From positions 1-64,000 of the forward strand of contig NZ_LIVQ01000011.1 in NCBI RefSeq assembly GCF_001905445.1: a stretch of 64,000 nt of DNA, in the 5' to 3' direction. Position 1 is the first letter of the stretch. Each line of letters begins with the position of its first letter. The position numbers and the translations under genes are program-made. Of the stretch, positions 1 through 8,270 are shown piece by piece. The notes under the pieces were generated by a model. It worked only from the letters and a program-made list of their open reading frames with translations. It searched no databases and had not been told where the DNA came from. This DNA comes from Streptomyces sp. CB00455 (GTDB taxonomy: Bacteria; Actinomycetota; Actinomycetes; Streptomycetales; Streptomycetaceae).

Positions 1-318
1 CTCGGACAGCTCGAAGTTGCGGCCCGCGATGTCGTACTCCGCCAGCGCCGCGAAATTCGCACCGAACGTGTTCGTCTCCACACAGTCCACACCCACGGAG
101 AAGTACGCCTCGTGGACCGACCGCACGATGTCCGGACGCGTCACGTTCAGGACCTCGTTGCACCCCTCCAGCTGCTGGAAATCCTCCATCGAAGGATCCT
201 GCGCCTGGAGCATCGTCCCCATCGCCCCGTCAGCGACCACCACCCGCGTCGCGAGCGCCTCCCTCAGGGCATCGGCCCGGGTCTGGGTGTCAGCGGGCAG
301 GTTCGGCAGCGAGGCCAT
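1..318 (-). CDS. metH: Cobalamin-dependent methionine synthase, N-terminal part (runs off the left edge)
   Basis: Only the first 106 codons are in the window. The visible protein begins MASLPNLPADTQTRADAL and carries the start of the homocysteine S-methyltransferase barrel, with DGAMGTML at residues 30-37, DPSMEDF a little later and ETNTFGAN near residue 85, all typical of MetH. MetH transfers a methyl group from methyltetrahydrofolate via B12 to homocysteine in the cytosol. The ATG is preceded by GGGAG about 9 bases upstream. It is divergent from gylR. Zinc ligands and the B12 domain lie outside the window, so completeness cannot be judged. Confidence 0.9.
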   Translation of the reverse strand, partial: MASLPNLPADTQTRADALREALATRVVVADGAMGTMLQAQDPSMEDFQQLEGCNEVLNVTRPDIVRSVHEAYFSVGVDCVETNTFGANFAALAEYDIAGRNFELSE

Positions 319-568
319 GTTTGTGCTCCCTGGGATGCGACGGCTGTCGGCTTTGCACCCCCTCTGTGTCAGGGTGCACGCGGCCAGGGTAACCGCGCGG
401 AAGCCGCCCCGGTGGGGCTGTCCCACGTGGCGGACTGCATTCTGTGCCCGGGGTTCCGGGGGGCCCGGGCACCTCCGCGCCGCTCCCGGGAGTGCCCGAC
501 CATGCACAAGGTCGACATCGACCGATAGTGTTCAGCATTGTCGAACTACGTCAGCAGGAGGCTGCGCG
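319..568. promoter_or_regulatory. Divergent metH/gylR intergenic region with a leader hairpin
   Basis: This 250-base spacer must hold both promoters. On the metH side a perfect 7-bp inverted repeat, TGCACCC (354-360) with GGGTGCA (372-378), sits about 36 bases before the metH start and would form a hairpin in its leader. I could not match the region to the B12 or SAH riboswitch consensus. On the gylR side lies GTTCAGCATTGTCGAAC (530-546), treated separately as a candidate operator, and an AGGAGG ribosome binding site just before the gylR ATG. Confidence 0.5.
536..546 (+). promoter_or_regulatory. Candidate GylR operator in the gylR promoter
   Basis: CATTGTCGAAC at 536-546 recurs exactly at 1525-1535 upstream of glpF. 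Here it forms the right part of GTTC-N9-GAAC, a short inverted repeat 23 bases before the gylR start. GylR-type IclR regulators are known to control their own gene and the glycerol operon, so a sequence shared by both promoters is a good operator candidate; binding is inferred. Confidence 0.5.
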
Positions 569-1336
569 ATGGCACGGAACATCCAGTCGCTCGAACGAGC
601 CGCTGCGATGCTGCGGCTCCTGGCCGGTGGGGAACGCCGCCTGGGGCTCTCGGACGTGGCCTCTTCCCTGGGCCTGGCCAAGGGTACGGCGCACGGGATC
701 CTGCGCACCCTGCAGGCCGAGGGCTTCGTGGAGCAGGACCCGGCCTCCGGCCGCTACCAGCTGGGCGCGGAGCTGCTGCGCCTGGGCAACAGCTACCTCG
801 ACGTGCACGAGCTGCGGGCCCGGGCGCTGGTCTGGACGGACGATCTGGCGCGGGCGAGCGGCGAGAGCGTGTACGTGGGGGTGCTGCACAAGAGCGGGGT
901 GCTGATCATGCACCACGTGTTCCGCCCCGACGACAGCCGCCAAGTGCTGGAGGTGGGGGCCATGCAGCCGCTGCACTCCACGGCCCTGGGCAAGGTGCTG
1001 TCGGCCTACGACCCGGTCGCGCACACCCAGGCGGTGGAGGTCGAGCGCGAGTCGTTCACGCCCCGCACGGTCGTGGACGCGGCGGGCTTCGAGGAGGTCC
1101 TGGCCCTGACCCGGGCGCGCGGCTGGGCCGCCGACGTCGAGGAGACCTGGGAGGGCGTCGCCTCGGTGGCCGCGCCCATCCACGACCGGCGCAGGATGCC
1201 CGTCGGCGCGGTCGCCGTCCTCGGGGCCGTGGAACGGGTGTGCGGGGAGGGCGGCGAGCCCCTGGCGAGCCTGGTGGCCTCCGTACGGGACTGCGCAAGG
1301 TCGGTTTCACGCGATCTCGGGGCAGGCCGGTTCTGA
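569..1336 (+). CDS. gylR: IclR-family repressor of the glycerol operon (GylR)
   Basis: A 255-residue IclR-family regulator. The N-terminal winged helix-turn-helix spans about residues 5-60 (LGLSDVASSLGLAKGTAHG), and the rest is the IclR effector-binding domain. The ATG at 569 is chosen because it has AGGAGG 9 bases upstream and yields the usual IclR length of about 250 residues; the same frame is open further upstream but has no family homology there. It lies directly before glpF-glpK-glpD on the same strand, the established position of the Streptomyces glycerol-inducible repressor, whose known signal is glycerol 3-phosphate or glycerol. It is followed by its own terminator. Confidence 0.92.
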   Translation: MARNIQSLERAAAMLRLLAGGERRLGLSDVASSLGLAKGTAHGILRTLQAEGFVEQDPASGRYQLGAELLRLGNSYLDVHELRARALVWTDDLARASGESVYVGVLHKSGVLIMHHVFRPDDSRQVLEVGAMQPLHSTALGKVLSAYDPVAHTQAVEVERESFTPRTVVDAAGFEEVLALTRARGWAADVEETWEGVASVAAPIHDRRRMPVGAVAVLGAVERVCGEGGEPLASLVASVRDCARSVSRDLGAGRF

Positions 1337-1355
1337 GCTTGACCTGAGCCATGTG

Positions 1356-1394
1356 ATCCATCCAGGAGGCACTTCGCGTGCCACTTGGATGGAT
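1356..1394 (+). terminator. Rho-independent terminator after gylR
   Basis: Two 17-base arms (1356-1372 and 1378-1394) pair over 9 outer and 5 inner base pairs with a 3x3 internal mismatch and a TTCGC loop. T-rich sequence (TTTTGGCGTTTT) follows. It starts 20 bases after the gylR stop, so gylR is probably transcribed separately from the glycerol operon. Confidence 0.8.
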
Positions 1395-1661
1395 TTTGGC
1401 GTTTTACGACCACTCATTGGCTTGATGTGGCCGATCGCACGGGGCGGTAACGATCCGGTTCTTTGACCTGGCCCACCCTTGACGCGTTATTCATCCAGGC
1501 GGAAAACTGCCGTTCATCGGTCGGCATTGTCGAACACCTACCGGCAATACGCGTTAGGGTGTGACGAGGCCAAGGACCGGTGCAGCACTCACCGAGTGCG
1601 TGGACCACCGGAGGGACCCGGTGTTCCGCCCACCCCTGGACGTAAGACAAAGGAGTCGCGG
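1395..1661 (+). promoter_or_regulatory. Promoter and leader region of the glycerol operon
   Basis: The region between the gylR terminator and glpF has no gene. It contains TTGACG at 1479-1484, a possible -35 element with no convincing -10, and the 11-mer CATTGTCGAAC at 1525-1535 shared with the gylR promoter. The shared element is flanked by ATTG...CAAT (1526-1548). The ribosome binding site AAAGGAG (1649-1655) precedes the GTG start of glpF. Confidence 0.55.
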
Positions 1662-2444
1662 GTGTCCAGCTCCGACATCTTCATCGGCGAGACCATCGGT
1701 ACCGCCCTGCTCACACTGCTCGGTGGCGGCGTCTGCGCCGCCGTCACGCTCAAGAGCTCCAAGGCCCGCAACGCGGGCTGGCTCGCGATCACCTTCGGCT
1801 GGGGTTTCGCCGTACTGATCGCCGCTTACGTCTCCGCGCCGCTCTCCGGCGCGCACCTCAACCCCGCGGTCACCGTCGGCCTCGCCGTCAAGACCGGCGA
1901 GTGGGGCGACGTGCCCGTGTACTTCGCGGGCCAGCTCCTCGGCGCCATGCTGGGCGCGGTCCTGATGTGGGCCACGTACTACGGACAGTTCCGCGTGCAC
2001 CTGGCCGACCCGGAGCACATCCGCGACGCCAAGCTCGGTCCCGAGGACCCGCACCCGCACGACACGGCCGGCCCGGTGCTCGGGATCTTCTCGACCGGCC
2101 CCGAGATCCGTAATGTCGTGCAGAACCTCGCGACCGAGATCATCGGCACCGCCGTCCTGGTCCTGGCCATCCTGACCCAGGGCCTCCAGGACGACGGCAA
2201 GGGGCTCGGTGTCATAGGCGTCCTGATCACCTCGTTCGTCGTCGTCGGCATCGGCCTCTCGCTGGGCGGTCCGACCGGTTACGCCATCAACCCGGTGCGC
2301 GACCTCGGTCCGCGCATCGTGCACGCCCTGCTCCCGCTGCCCCACAAGGGCGGCTCGGACTGGGGGTACTCCTGGATACCGGTCGTCGGCCCGCTCGTCG
2401 GTGCCGTCGCGGCCGGTGGTCTGTACAACATCGCGTTCGCCTGA
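1662..2444 (+). CDS. glpF: Glycerol facilitator, MIP/aquaglyceroporin family
   Basis: A 260-residue polytopic inner-membrane channel. The first half-helix motif is HLNPAV (NPA at residues 67-69); the second is a variant, INPVRD (210-214), where V replaces the usual A. The Asp after Arg is the classical mark of glycerol-conducting rather than water-specific channels. The GTG at 1662 is chosen over an upstream ATG in the same frame because it has AAAGGAG upstream and begins directly with the first membrane segment. First gene of the operon, 77 bases before glpK; it lets glycerol in for GlpK to trap. S. coelicolor equivalents are called gylA or glpF. Confidence 0.92.
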   Translation: MSSSDIFIGETIGTALLTLLGGGVCAAVTLKSSKARNAGWLAITFGWGFAVLIAAYVSAPLSGAHLNPAVTVGLAVKTGEWGDVPVYFAGQLLGAMLGAVLMWATYYGQFRVHLADPEHIRDAKLGPEDPHPHDTAGPVLGIFSTGPEIRNVVQNLATEIIGTAVLVLAILTQGLQDDGKGLGVIGVLITSFVVVGIGLSLGGPTGYAINPVRDLGPRIVHALLPLPHKGGSDWGYSWIPVVGPLVGAVAAGGLYNIAFA

Positions 2445-2521
2445 TCAGCATCGGCACGATCGCAAGATCAGCCCCGCCATCCTGATTCCGCCTACCCCGA
2501 GACCTGCCAGGAGCAGCCACC

Positions 2522-4048
2522 ATGACCAGCAGCACCGGCCCCTTCATCGCCGCCATCGACCAGGGCACCACCTCCTCCCGCTGCATCGTCTTCGACCGTG
2601 ACGGCCGCATCGTCGCCGTCGACCAGAAGGAGCACGAGCAGATCTTCCCGAAGCCGGGCTGGGTGGAGCACGACGCCACCGAGATCTGGACGAACGTCCA
2701 GGAGGTCGTCGCCGGGGCCATCGCCAAGGCGGAGATCACTGCCGCCGACGTCAAGGCCGTCGGCATCACCAACCAGCGCGAGACCACCCTCCTGTGGGAC
2801 CGTCACACCGGCGAGCCGGTGCACAACGCGCTGGTCTGGCAGGACACCCGCACCGACTCCCTGTGCCGGGAGCTCGGCCGCAACGTCGGCCAGGACCGCT
2901 TCCGCCGTGAGACCGGCCTGCCGCTGGCGAGCTACTTCGCCGGCCCCAAGGTCCGCTGGCTGCTCGACAACGTCGAGGGCCTGCGCGAGCGCGCCGAGGC
3001 CGGAGACATCCTCTTCGGCACGATGGACTCGTGGGTCATCTGGAACCTCACGGGCGGCGCCCAGGGCGGCGTGCACGTCACCGACGTCACCAACGCCTCG
3101 CGCACCATGCTGATGAACCTGCACAGCCTCACGTGGGACGAGCGCATCGCGGAGTCCATGGGCGTCCCGATGAAGGTCCTCCCCGAGATCCGCTCCTCCG
3201 CCGAGGTCTACGGCCACGTCAAGGACGGCGTCCTCGCCGGTGTCCCGGTCGCCTCGGCGCTCGGCGACCAGCAGGCCGCGCTGTTCGGCCAGACCTGCTT
3301 CTCCGAGGGCGAGGCGAAGTCCACGTACGGCACCGGCACGTTCATGCTGATGAACACCGGCGACAAGATCATCAACTCCTACAGCGGCCTGCTGACCACC
3401 GTCGGCTACCAGATCGGCGACGAGAAGCCGGTCTACGCGCTGGAGGGCTCCATCGCCGTCACCGGCTCGCTCGTCCAGTGGATGCGCGACCAGATGGGGC
3501 TGATCAAGTCCGCGGCCGAGATCGAGACCCTGGCCTCCTCGGTGGAGGACAACGGCGGCGCCTACTTCGTGCCGGCCTTCTCCGGCCTCTTCGCCCCGTA
3601 CTGGCGCTCCGACGCCCGCGGTGTGATCGCCGGCCTCACCCGGTACGTCACCAAGGCGCACATCGCCCGTGCCGTCCTGGAGGCCACCGCCTGGCAGACC
3701 CGTGAGATCACCGACGCCATGACCAAGGACTCGGGCGTCGAGCTCGCCGCCCTCAAGGTCGACGGCGGCATGACCTCCAACAACCTGCTGATGCAGACGC
3801 TCTCGGACTTCCTGGACGCCCCCGTGGTGCGCCCGATGGTCGCCGAGACCACCTGTCTCGGCGCCGCCTACGCCGCCGGCCTGGCCGTCGGCTTCTGGCC
3901 CGACACCGACGCCCTGCGCGCCAACTGGCGCCGCGCGGCGGAGTGGACCCCGCGGATGCCTGCCGAGCAGCGCGACCGCGAGTACAAGAGCTGGCTCAAG
4001 GCCGTCGAGCGGTCGATGGGCTGGGTCGACGACGAAGACGCCAGCTGA
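2522..4048 (+). CDS. glpK: Glycerol kinase
   Basis: A 508-residue FGGY-family kinase, the normal GlpK length. It phosphorylates glycerol with ATP to glycerol 3-phosphate. Visible marks are the phosphate-binding loop DQGTTSSRC near residue 14, the substrate segment NQRETT near residue 86, TYGTGTFML and a C-terminal DGGMTSNN ATP-binding segment. AGGAG lies 10 bases before the ATG. It is the middle gene of glpF-glpK-glpD, 43 bases before glpD, and its product is the substrate of GlpD and probably the signal sensed by GylR. Confidence 0.95.
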   Translation: MTSSTGPFIAAIDQGTTSSRCIVFDRDGRIVAVDQKEHEQIFPKPGWVEHDATEIWTNVQEVVAGAIAKAEITAADVKAVGITNQRETTLLWDRHTGEPVHNALVWQDTRTDSLCRELGRNVGQDRFRRETGLPLASYFAGPKVRWLLDNVEGLRERAEAGDILFGTMDSWVIWNLTGGAQGGVHVTDVTNASRTMLMNLHSLTWDERIAESMGVPMKVLPEIRSSAEVYGHVKDGVLAGVPVASALGDQQAALFGQTCFSEGEAKSTYGTGTFMLMNTGDKIINSYSGLLTTVGYQIGDEKPVYALEGSIAVTGSLVQWMRDQMGLIKSAAEIETLASSVEDNGGAYFVPAFSGLFAPYWRSDARGVIAGLTRYVTKAHIARAVLEATAWQTREITDAMTKDSGVELAALKVDGGMTSNNLLMQTLSDFLDAPVVRPMVAETTCLGAAYAAGLAVGFWPDTDALRANWRRAAEWTPRMPAEQRDREYKSWLKAVERSMGWVDDEDAS

Positions 4049-4091
4049 CCGCACGGCCGGCGCAATCGACGAGTAAGTAGGAGCAAGGGAT

Positions 4092-5699
4092 ATGAGCAGC
4101 CTGCAGAGCGTTCCCGCACTGGGCACGCACCCGACCGCCGGCTCGAACGCGAGCCGTGCCGAGACCCGTGAGCAGCTGGCGAAGGCCACGTACGACCTGC
4201 TGGTCATCGGCGGTGGAATCCTGGGCACCTCGGTGGCCTGGCACGCCGCGCAGTCGGGGCTGCGGGTCGCCATGGTGGACGCCGGCGACTTCGCCGGCGC
4301 CACCTCCTCCGCCTCCTCCAAGCTGGTCCACGGCGGATTGCGCTACCTGCAGACCGGCGCGGTCAAGCTGGTGGCCGAGAACCACCACGAGCGCCGGGTG
4401 CTGGCCAAGGACGTGGCCCCGCACCTGGTCAACCCGCTCACCTTCTACCTGCCCGTGTACAAGGGCGGCCCGGTCGGTGCGGCGAAGCTGGGCGCGGGCG
4501 TGTTCGCGTACTCGGCGCTCTCGGCCTTCGGCGACGGCATGGGCAAGGTCATATCGCCCGCCCGCGCCGCCGCCGACAACCCGGGCCTGAAGACGGACAA
4601 CCTCAAGGCCGTCGCGGTCTACTACGACCACCAGATGAACGACTCCCGCGTCGCCGTGATGACCGTGCGCGCGGCCGTCGAGTCGGGCGCGGTCGTCCTC
4701 AACCACGCCGAGGTCACCGGGCTGCGCATGACGCGCGGCCGGGTCTGCGGCGCCGAGCTCAAGGACCGCCTCGACGGCAGCGAGTTCGGGATCGACGCGC
4801 GGGTCGTGCTCAATGCCACCGGCCCGTGGGTGGACCACCTGCGGCGCATGGAAGACAAGCACTCCATGCCGTCGATCCGCCTCTCCAAGGGCGCGCACAT
4901 CGTCATGAAGCGCAAGTCGCCGTGGAAGGCCGCGATGGCCACCCCGATCGACAAGTACCGCATCACCTTCGCCCTGCCGTGGGAGGACCAGCTGCTGCTG
5001 GGCACCACCGACGAGGTGTACGAGGGCGACCCGGCGGACGTGCGGGCCACCGAGGCCGACATCCAGCAGATCCTGGACGAGGCTGCCTTCTCGGTGAAGG
5101 ACGCGGACCTGGACCGTTCGCTGATGACGTACGCCTTCGCGGGCCTGCGGGTGCTGCCCGGCGGCCCCGGCGGCGTGGAGAAGGCCAAGCGCGAGACGGT
5201 CGTCTCCGAGGGCGCCGGCGGCATGCTGTCGGTCGCGGGCGGCAAGTGGACGACATACCGCCACATCGGCCGTGTGGTCATGGACAAGCTGGCGAAGCTC
5301 CCGGGCAGCCCGCTGACCGAGGACATGGAGCCGGTGAAGTCCCTCGTGCGCCGCATCGCCCTGCCCGGCGTCGCCAACCCGAACGCGGTGGCGCACCGGC
5401 TGCTGGTGGACCGCGAGCCCGGCAGCCGGATGGACCCGCTGACCGCGCGTCACCTGGCCTCGCACTACGGCTCGCTGGCCTTCGACATCGCGCGGATCGC
5501 CAACGAGGACCCGGCGCTGGCCGAGCGCATCCACCCGGACGGCCCGGAGATCTGGGCGCAGGTCGCCTACGCCCGCGACAACGAGTGGGCCGAGACGGTC
5601 GACGACGTGCTGCGCCGCCGTACGACGGTGACGGTCCGAGGTCTGGACGACGACGCCGTGCGCGCACGGGTCGAGGAGATGCTGGCCCACAAGGCATAG
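4092..5699 (+). CDS. glpD: Glycerol-3-phosphate dehydrogenase, FAD-dependent
   Basis: A 535-residue membrane-associated flavoenzyme that oxidises glycerol 3-phosphate to dihydroxyacetone phosphate and passes electrons to the quinone pool. The FAD-binding fold is visible as VIGGGILGTSVAWHAA near residue 38, followed by SSKLVHGGLRYLQ, a family signature. The C-terminal domain (about 400-530) with RHLASHYGS matches the DAO C-terminal region. Last gene of the glycerol operon, followed by a hairpin at 5721-5746. Confidence 0.94.
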   Translation: MSSLQSVPALGTHPTAGSNASRAETREQLAKATYDLLVIGGGILGTSVAWHAAQSGLRVAMVDAGDFAGATSSASSKLVHGGLRYLQTGAVKLVAENHHERRVLAKDVAPHLVNPLTFYLPVYKGGPVGAAKLGAGVFAYSALSAFGDGMGKVISPARAAADNPGLKTDNLKAVAVYYDHQMNDSRVAVMTVRAAVESGAVVLNHAEVTGLRMTRGRVCGAELKDRLDGSEFGIDARVVLNATGPWVDHLRRMEDKHSMPSIRLSKGAHIVMKRKSPWKAAMATPIDKYRITFALPWEDQLLLGTTDEVYEGDPADVRATEADIQQILDEAAFSVKDADLDRSLMTYAFAGLRVLPGGPGGVEKAKRETVVSEGAGGMLSVAGGKWTTYRHIGRVVMDKLAKLPGSPLTEDMEPVKSLVRRIALPGVANPNAVAHRLLVDREPGSRMDPLTARHLASHYGSLAFDIARIANEDPALAERIHPDGPEIWAQVAYARDNEWAETVDDVLRRRTTVTVRGLDDDAVRARVEEMLAHKA

Positions 5700-5720
5700 C
5701 GTTCACGCAGGTGGGGAAGA

Positions 5721-5746
5721 GGGGCGGTTCCGGGGGGAACCGCCCC
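5721..5746 (+). terminator. Hairpin terminator after glpD
   Basis: Perfect 11-bp stem GGGGCGGTTCC (5721-5731) with GGAACCGCCCC (5736-5746) and a GGGG loop, 22 bases past the glpD stop. There is no long U tract, as is common in Streptomyces. Confidence 0.7.
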
Positions 5747-5826
5747 TCCGTCGTGGGCTGTGGCCGATGTCCTCCCAAGGCTTAGGCTGACCCACGTACG
5801 CAAGGGAACTTCGGAAGGAGACCTGG

Positions 5827-6822
5827 GTGATCGAGCTTGAGGGCGTGCCCGAGCTGATCGACCCGGTCATGGTGGCCGCGTTCGAGGGCTGGAACGACGC
5901 GGGTGACGCGGCCTCCGGCGCGGTCGCACACCTGGACCGGGAGTGGAAGGGCGAGGTGTTCGCGGCGCTGGACGCCGAGGACTACTACGACTTCCAGGTC
6001 AACCGGCCGACGGTGTGGCTGGACAACGGGGTACGGAAGATCACCTGGCCGACGACGCGGCTGTCCGTGGTCCGGATCGGCGGCGCCAAGCCCCGGGACC
6101 TGGTGCTGGTGCGCGGCATCGAACCGTCGATGCGGTGGCGGTCGTTCTGCAACGAGATCCTCGGCTTCGCGCACGAACTGGGCGTGGAGATGGTGGTGAT
6201 CCTGGGGGCGCTGCTCGGGGACACGCCGCACACGCGGCCGGTACCGGTGAGCGGGGTCACCTCGGACGCGGACCTGGCGCGGACGATGGACCTGGAGGAG
6301 ACGAAGTACGAGGGCCCGACGGGCATCGTGGGGATCCTGCAGGAGGCGTGTACGCACGCGGGCGTCCCGGCGGTGTCGCTGTGGGCGGCGGTGCCGCACT
6401 ACGTGTCGCAGCCCCCGAACCCGAAGGCGACGCTGGCGCTGCTGAACCGGCTGGAGGACCTGATCGACCTCCGGATCCCGCTGGGCGAACTGCCGGAGGA
6501 CGCCCGGGCGTGGCAGCTGGGAGTGGACCAACTGGCCGCCGAGGACAGCGAGGTGGCGGAGTACGTCCAGACGCTGGAGGAGGCGCGGGACACGGCCGAC
6601 CTGCCGGAGGCGTCGGGGGACGCGATCGCCCGGGAGTTCGAGCGGTACCTGCGGCGCCGTGACCCCTCGGCGGCGGCGGATCCGGGTGACGGCTCGTACC
6701 TGCGGGATCCGTCCAGCGGTCTGCCGCGCGGGCCGAAGCGCAAGCCGGAAGCCTCCGGCGAGGAACCGCAGCCCCCGGCCGCGGCTCCGCCGGAGGAGGG
6801 CGACACCCCGCCGGAGGTTTAG
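5827..6822 (+). CDS. PAC2-family protein
   Basis: A 331-residue protein of the PAC2 (proteasome assembly chaperone-like) family. It starts MIELEGVPELIDPVMVAAFEGWNDAGDAAS, and the FEGWNDAGDA segment is the hallmark of actinobacterial PAC2 proteins. The last 60 residues are Pro/Glu/Arg-rich and probably disordered. The GTG at 5827 has GGAAGGAGA just upstream. Bacterial function is not established; actinobacteria have proteasomes but a chaperone role here is only an inference from the family name. It converges on mshC. Confidence 0.85.
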   Translation: MIELEGVPELIDPVMVAAFEGWNDAGDAASGAVAHLDREWKGEVFAALDAEDYYDFQVNRPTVWLDNGVRKITWPTTRLSVVRIGGAKPRDLVLVRGIEPSMRWRSFCNEILGFAHELGVEMVVILGALLGDTPHTRPVPVSGVTSDADLARTMDLEETKYEGPTGIVGILQEACTHAGVPAVSLWAAVPHYVSQPPNPKATLALLNRLEDLIDLRIPLGELPEDARAWQLGVDQLAAEDSEVAEYVQTLEEARDTADLPEASGDAIAREFERYLRRRDPSAAADPGDGSYLRDPSSGLPRGPKRKPEASGEEPQPPAAAPPEEGDTPPEV

Positions 6823-6891
6823 CCGCCCGGGCCGCGCCGGACGTGCCCCGCCCGGGCCGCGCCGGATGTGCGGGGCCCTGCCATGCGGTCG

Positions 6892-6918
6892 GGGCCCCGG
6901 GGGCTGCCCCCGGGGCCC
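6892..6918. terminator. Bidirectional hairpin between the PAC2 gene and mshC
   Basis: Arms GGGCCCCGGGGGC (6892-6904) and GCCCCCGGGGCCC (6906-6918) are perfect complements, lying between the two convergent stop codons. A roughly 23-base direct repeat (GCCCGGGCCGCGCCGGA core) precedes it. Confidence 0.6.
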
Positions 6919-6930
6919 GGACCGCGGCGG

Positions 6931-8160
6931 TTACAGGGCCACGCCCAGGAGGGCGTCCACCGTGCGGGAGACCAGGCCCGGAGCCGATGCGTCGTCGCCG
7001 CCCGCGGCGAGCTGGCGCTGGGCCCAGCGGTCCACCGCCGCCAGCGCGGCGGGGGCGTCCAGGTCGTTCGACAGGGCCTCGCGGACCTCCTCGACCAGGG
7101 CGTCGGCCGGCGCGCCGTCCGGCCGGGACACGGCCGCGCGCCACCGCTCCAGGCGGGTCACCGCCTCGGCCAGCACCGCGTCCGTCCACTCCCAGTCGGC
7201 CCGGTAGTGGTGCGACAGGAGCGCCAGGCGGATCGCCGCCGGGTCGACTCCGGCCCGCCGCAGCGCCGAGACGAAGACCAGGTTGCCCTTGGACTTCGAC
7301 ATCTTCTCGCCGTCGAGGGCCACCATGCCCGCGTGTACGTACGCCTTGGCCATCGGGAACTCGCCCGTCAGCGCCTGCGCGTGGGAGGCGCCCATTTCGT
7401 GGTGGGGGAAGGCCAGGTCGGAGCCGCCGCCCTGGATGTCGAAGCCCATCCCCAGGTGGTCCAGGGCGATCGCCACGCACTCGATGTGCCAGCCCGGCCG
7501 GCCGCGGCCCAGCGAGCCGCCGTCCCAGCTCGGCTCGCCCGGACGTGCGGCCATCCACAGCATCGGGTCCAGCGGGTTCTTCTTGCCCGGGCGGTCCGGG
7601 TCGCCGCCGCGCTCGGCCGACAGCAGCCGCATCGCCTCGGCGTCGAGGTTCGAGACGCCGCCGAAGTGCGGGTCGCACTCCACCGAGAAGTAGACGTCGC
7701 CCTCCAGCTCGTAGGCCGCGCCCGCGTCCCGCAGCCGCTCGACCAGCGGCACGATGCCGGGTATGGCCTCGACGGCTCCGATGTAGTGCTGCGGGGGCAG
7801 CATGCGCAGGGCGGTCATGTCCTCGCGGAAGAGGGCCGTCTCGCGTTCGGCGAGCTCGGTCCAGTCGTGGCCGTCGCGCCGGGCCCGCTCCAGGAGCGGG
7901 TCGTCCACGTCCGTGACGTTCTGGACGTAGTGGACCTGCCGCTTGGTGTCGAGCCACACGCGCTGCACGAGGTCGAACGCGTTGTAGGTCGCCGCGTGAC
8001 CGATGTGGGTCGCGTCGTACGGGGTGATTCCACAGACGTAGATACGGGCGACGGGACCGGGGGCGAGGGTGATCGTCCCCTGGGTCGCGGTGTCGTGGAT
8101 CTGGAGGTCGCGGCCCTTGCCAGGAAGGGCGGGGACCTCAGAAGCGGGCCAGGCATGCAT
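6931..8160 (-). CDS. mshC: Cysteine:GlcN-inositol ligase of mycothiol biosynthesis
   Basis: A 409-residue class I aminoacyl-tRNA-synthetase-like enzyme. It ligates cysteine to GlcN-Ins, the penultimate step of mycothiol synthesis in the cytosol. It resembles cysteinyl-tRNA synthetase but lacks the tRNA-binding C-terminal part. HIGH is at residues 52-55, KMSKS at 286-290, a zinc-type Cys in YVCGITPYD (C43), and WHIEC near residue 224. The N-terminus MHAWPASEVPALPG is typical of MshC rather than CysS. It is the first gene of its direction; the SCO1664/DUF3090/phosphomutase trio lies just upstream on the same strand, an association also known from mycobacteria. Confidence 0.94.
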   Translation of the reverse strand: MHAWPASEVPALPGKGRDLQIHDTATQGTITLAPGPVARIYVCGITPYDATHIGHAATYNAFDLVQRVWLDTKRQVHYVQNVTDVDDPLLERARRDGHDWTELAERETALFREDMTALRMLPPQHYIGAVEAIPGIVPLVERLRDAGAAYELEGDVYFSVECDPHFGGVSNLDAEAMRLLSAERGGDPDRPGKKNPLDPMLWMAARPGEPSWDGGSLGRGRPGWHIECVAIALDHLGMGFDIQGGGSDLAFPHHEMGASHAQALTGEFPMAKAYVHAGMVALDGEKMSKSKGNLVFVSALRRAGVDPAAIRLALLSHHYRADWEWTDAVLAEAVTRLERWRAAVSRPDGAPADALVEEVREALSNDLDAPAALAAVDRWAQRQLAAGGDDASAPGLVSRTVDALLGVAL

Positions 8161-8270
8161 GTGTCGAGCCTAACCGGACGTGTGTTCCGGAAACGAACCG
8201 GACCTGCACTGTTGTCCTGATCGGCACTCTTGCGCTCTGGCCGGTTCTGTGCCTGCCGCCACTGGCCGGA

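Noticed and set aside
319..568. B12 or SAH riboswitch upstream of metH.
   Set aside because: No recognisable consensus boxes by eye; only a simple hairpin was seen.
2492..4321. Leftward 609-codon frame over glpK.
   Set aside because: Shadow of glpK; no homology and extreme composition.
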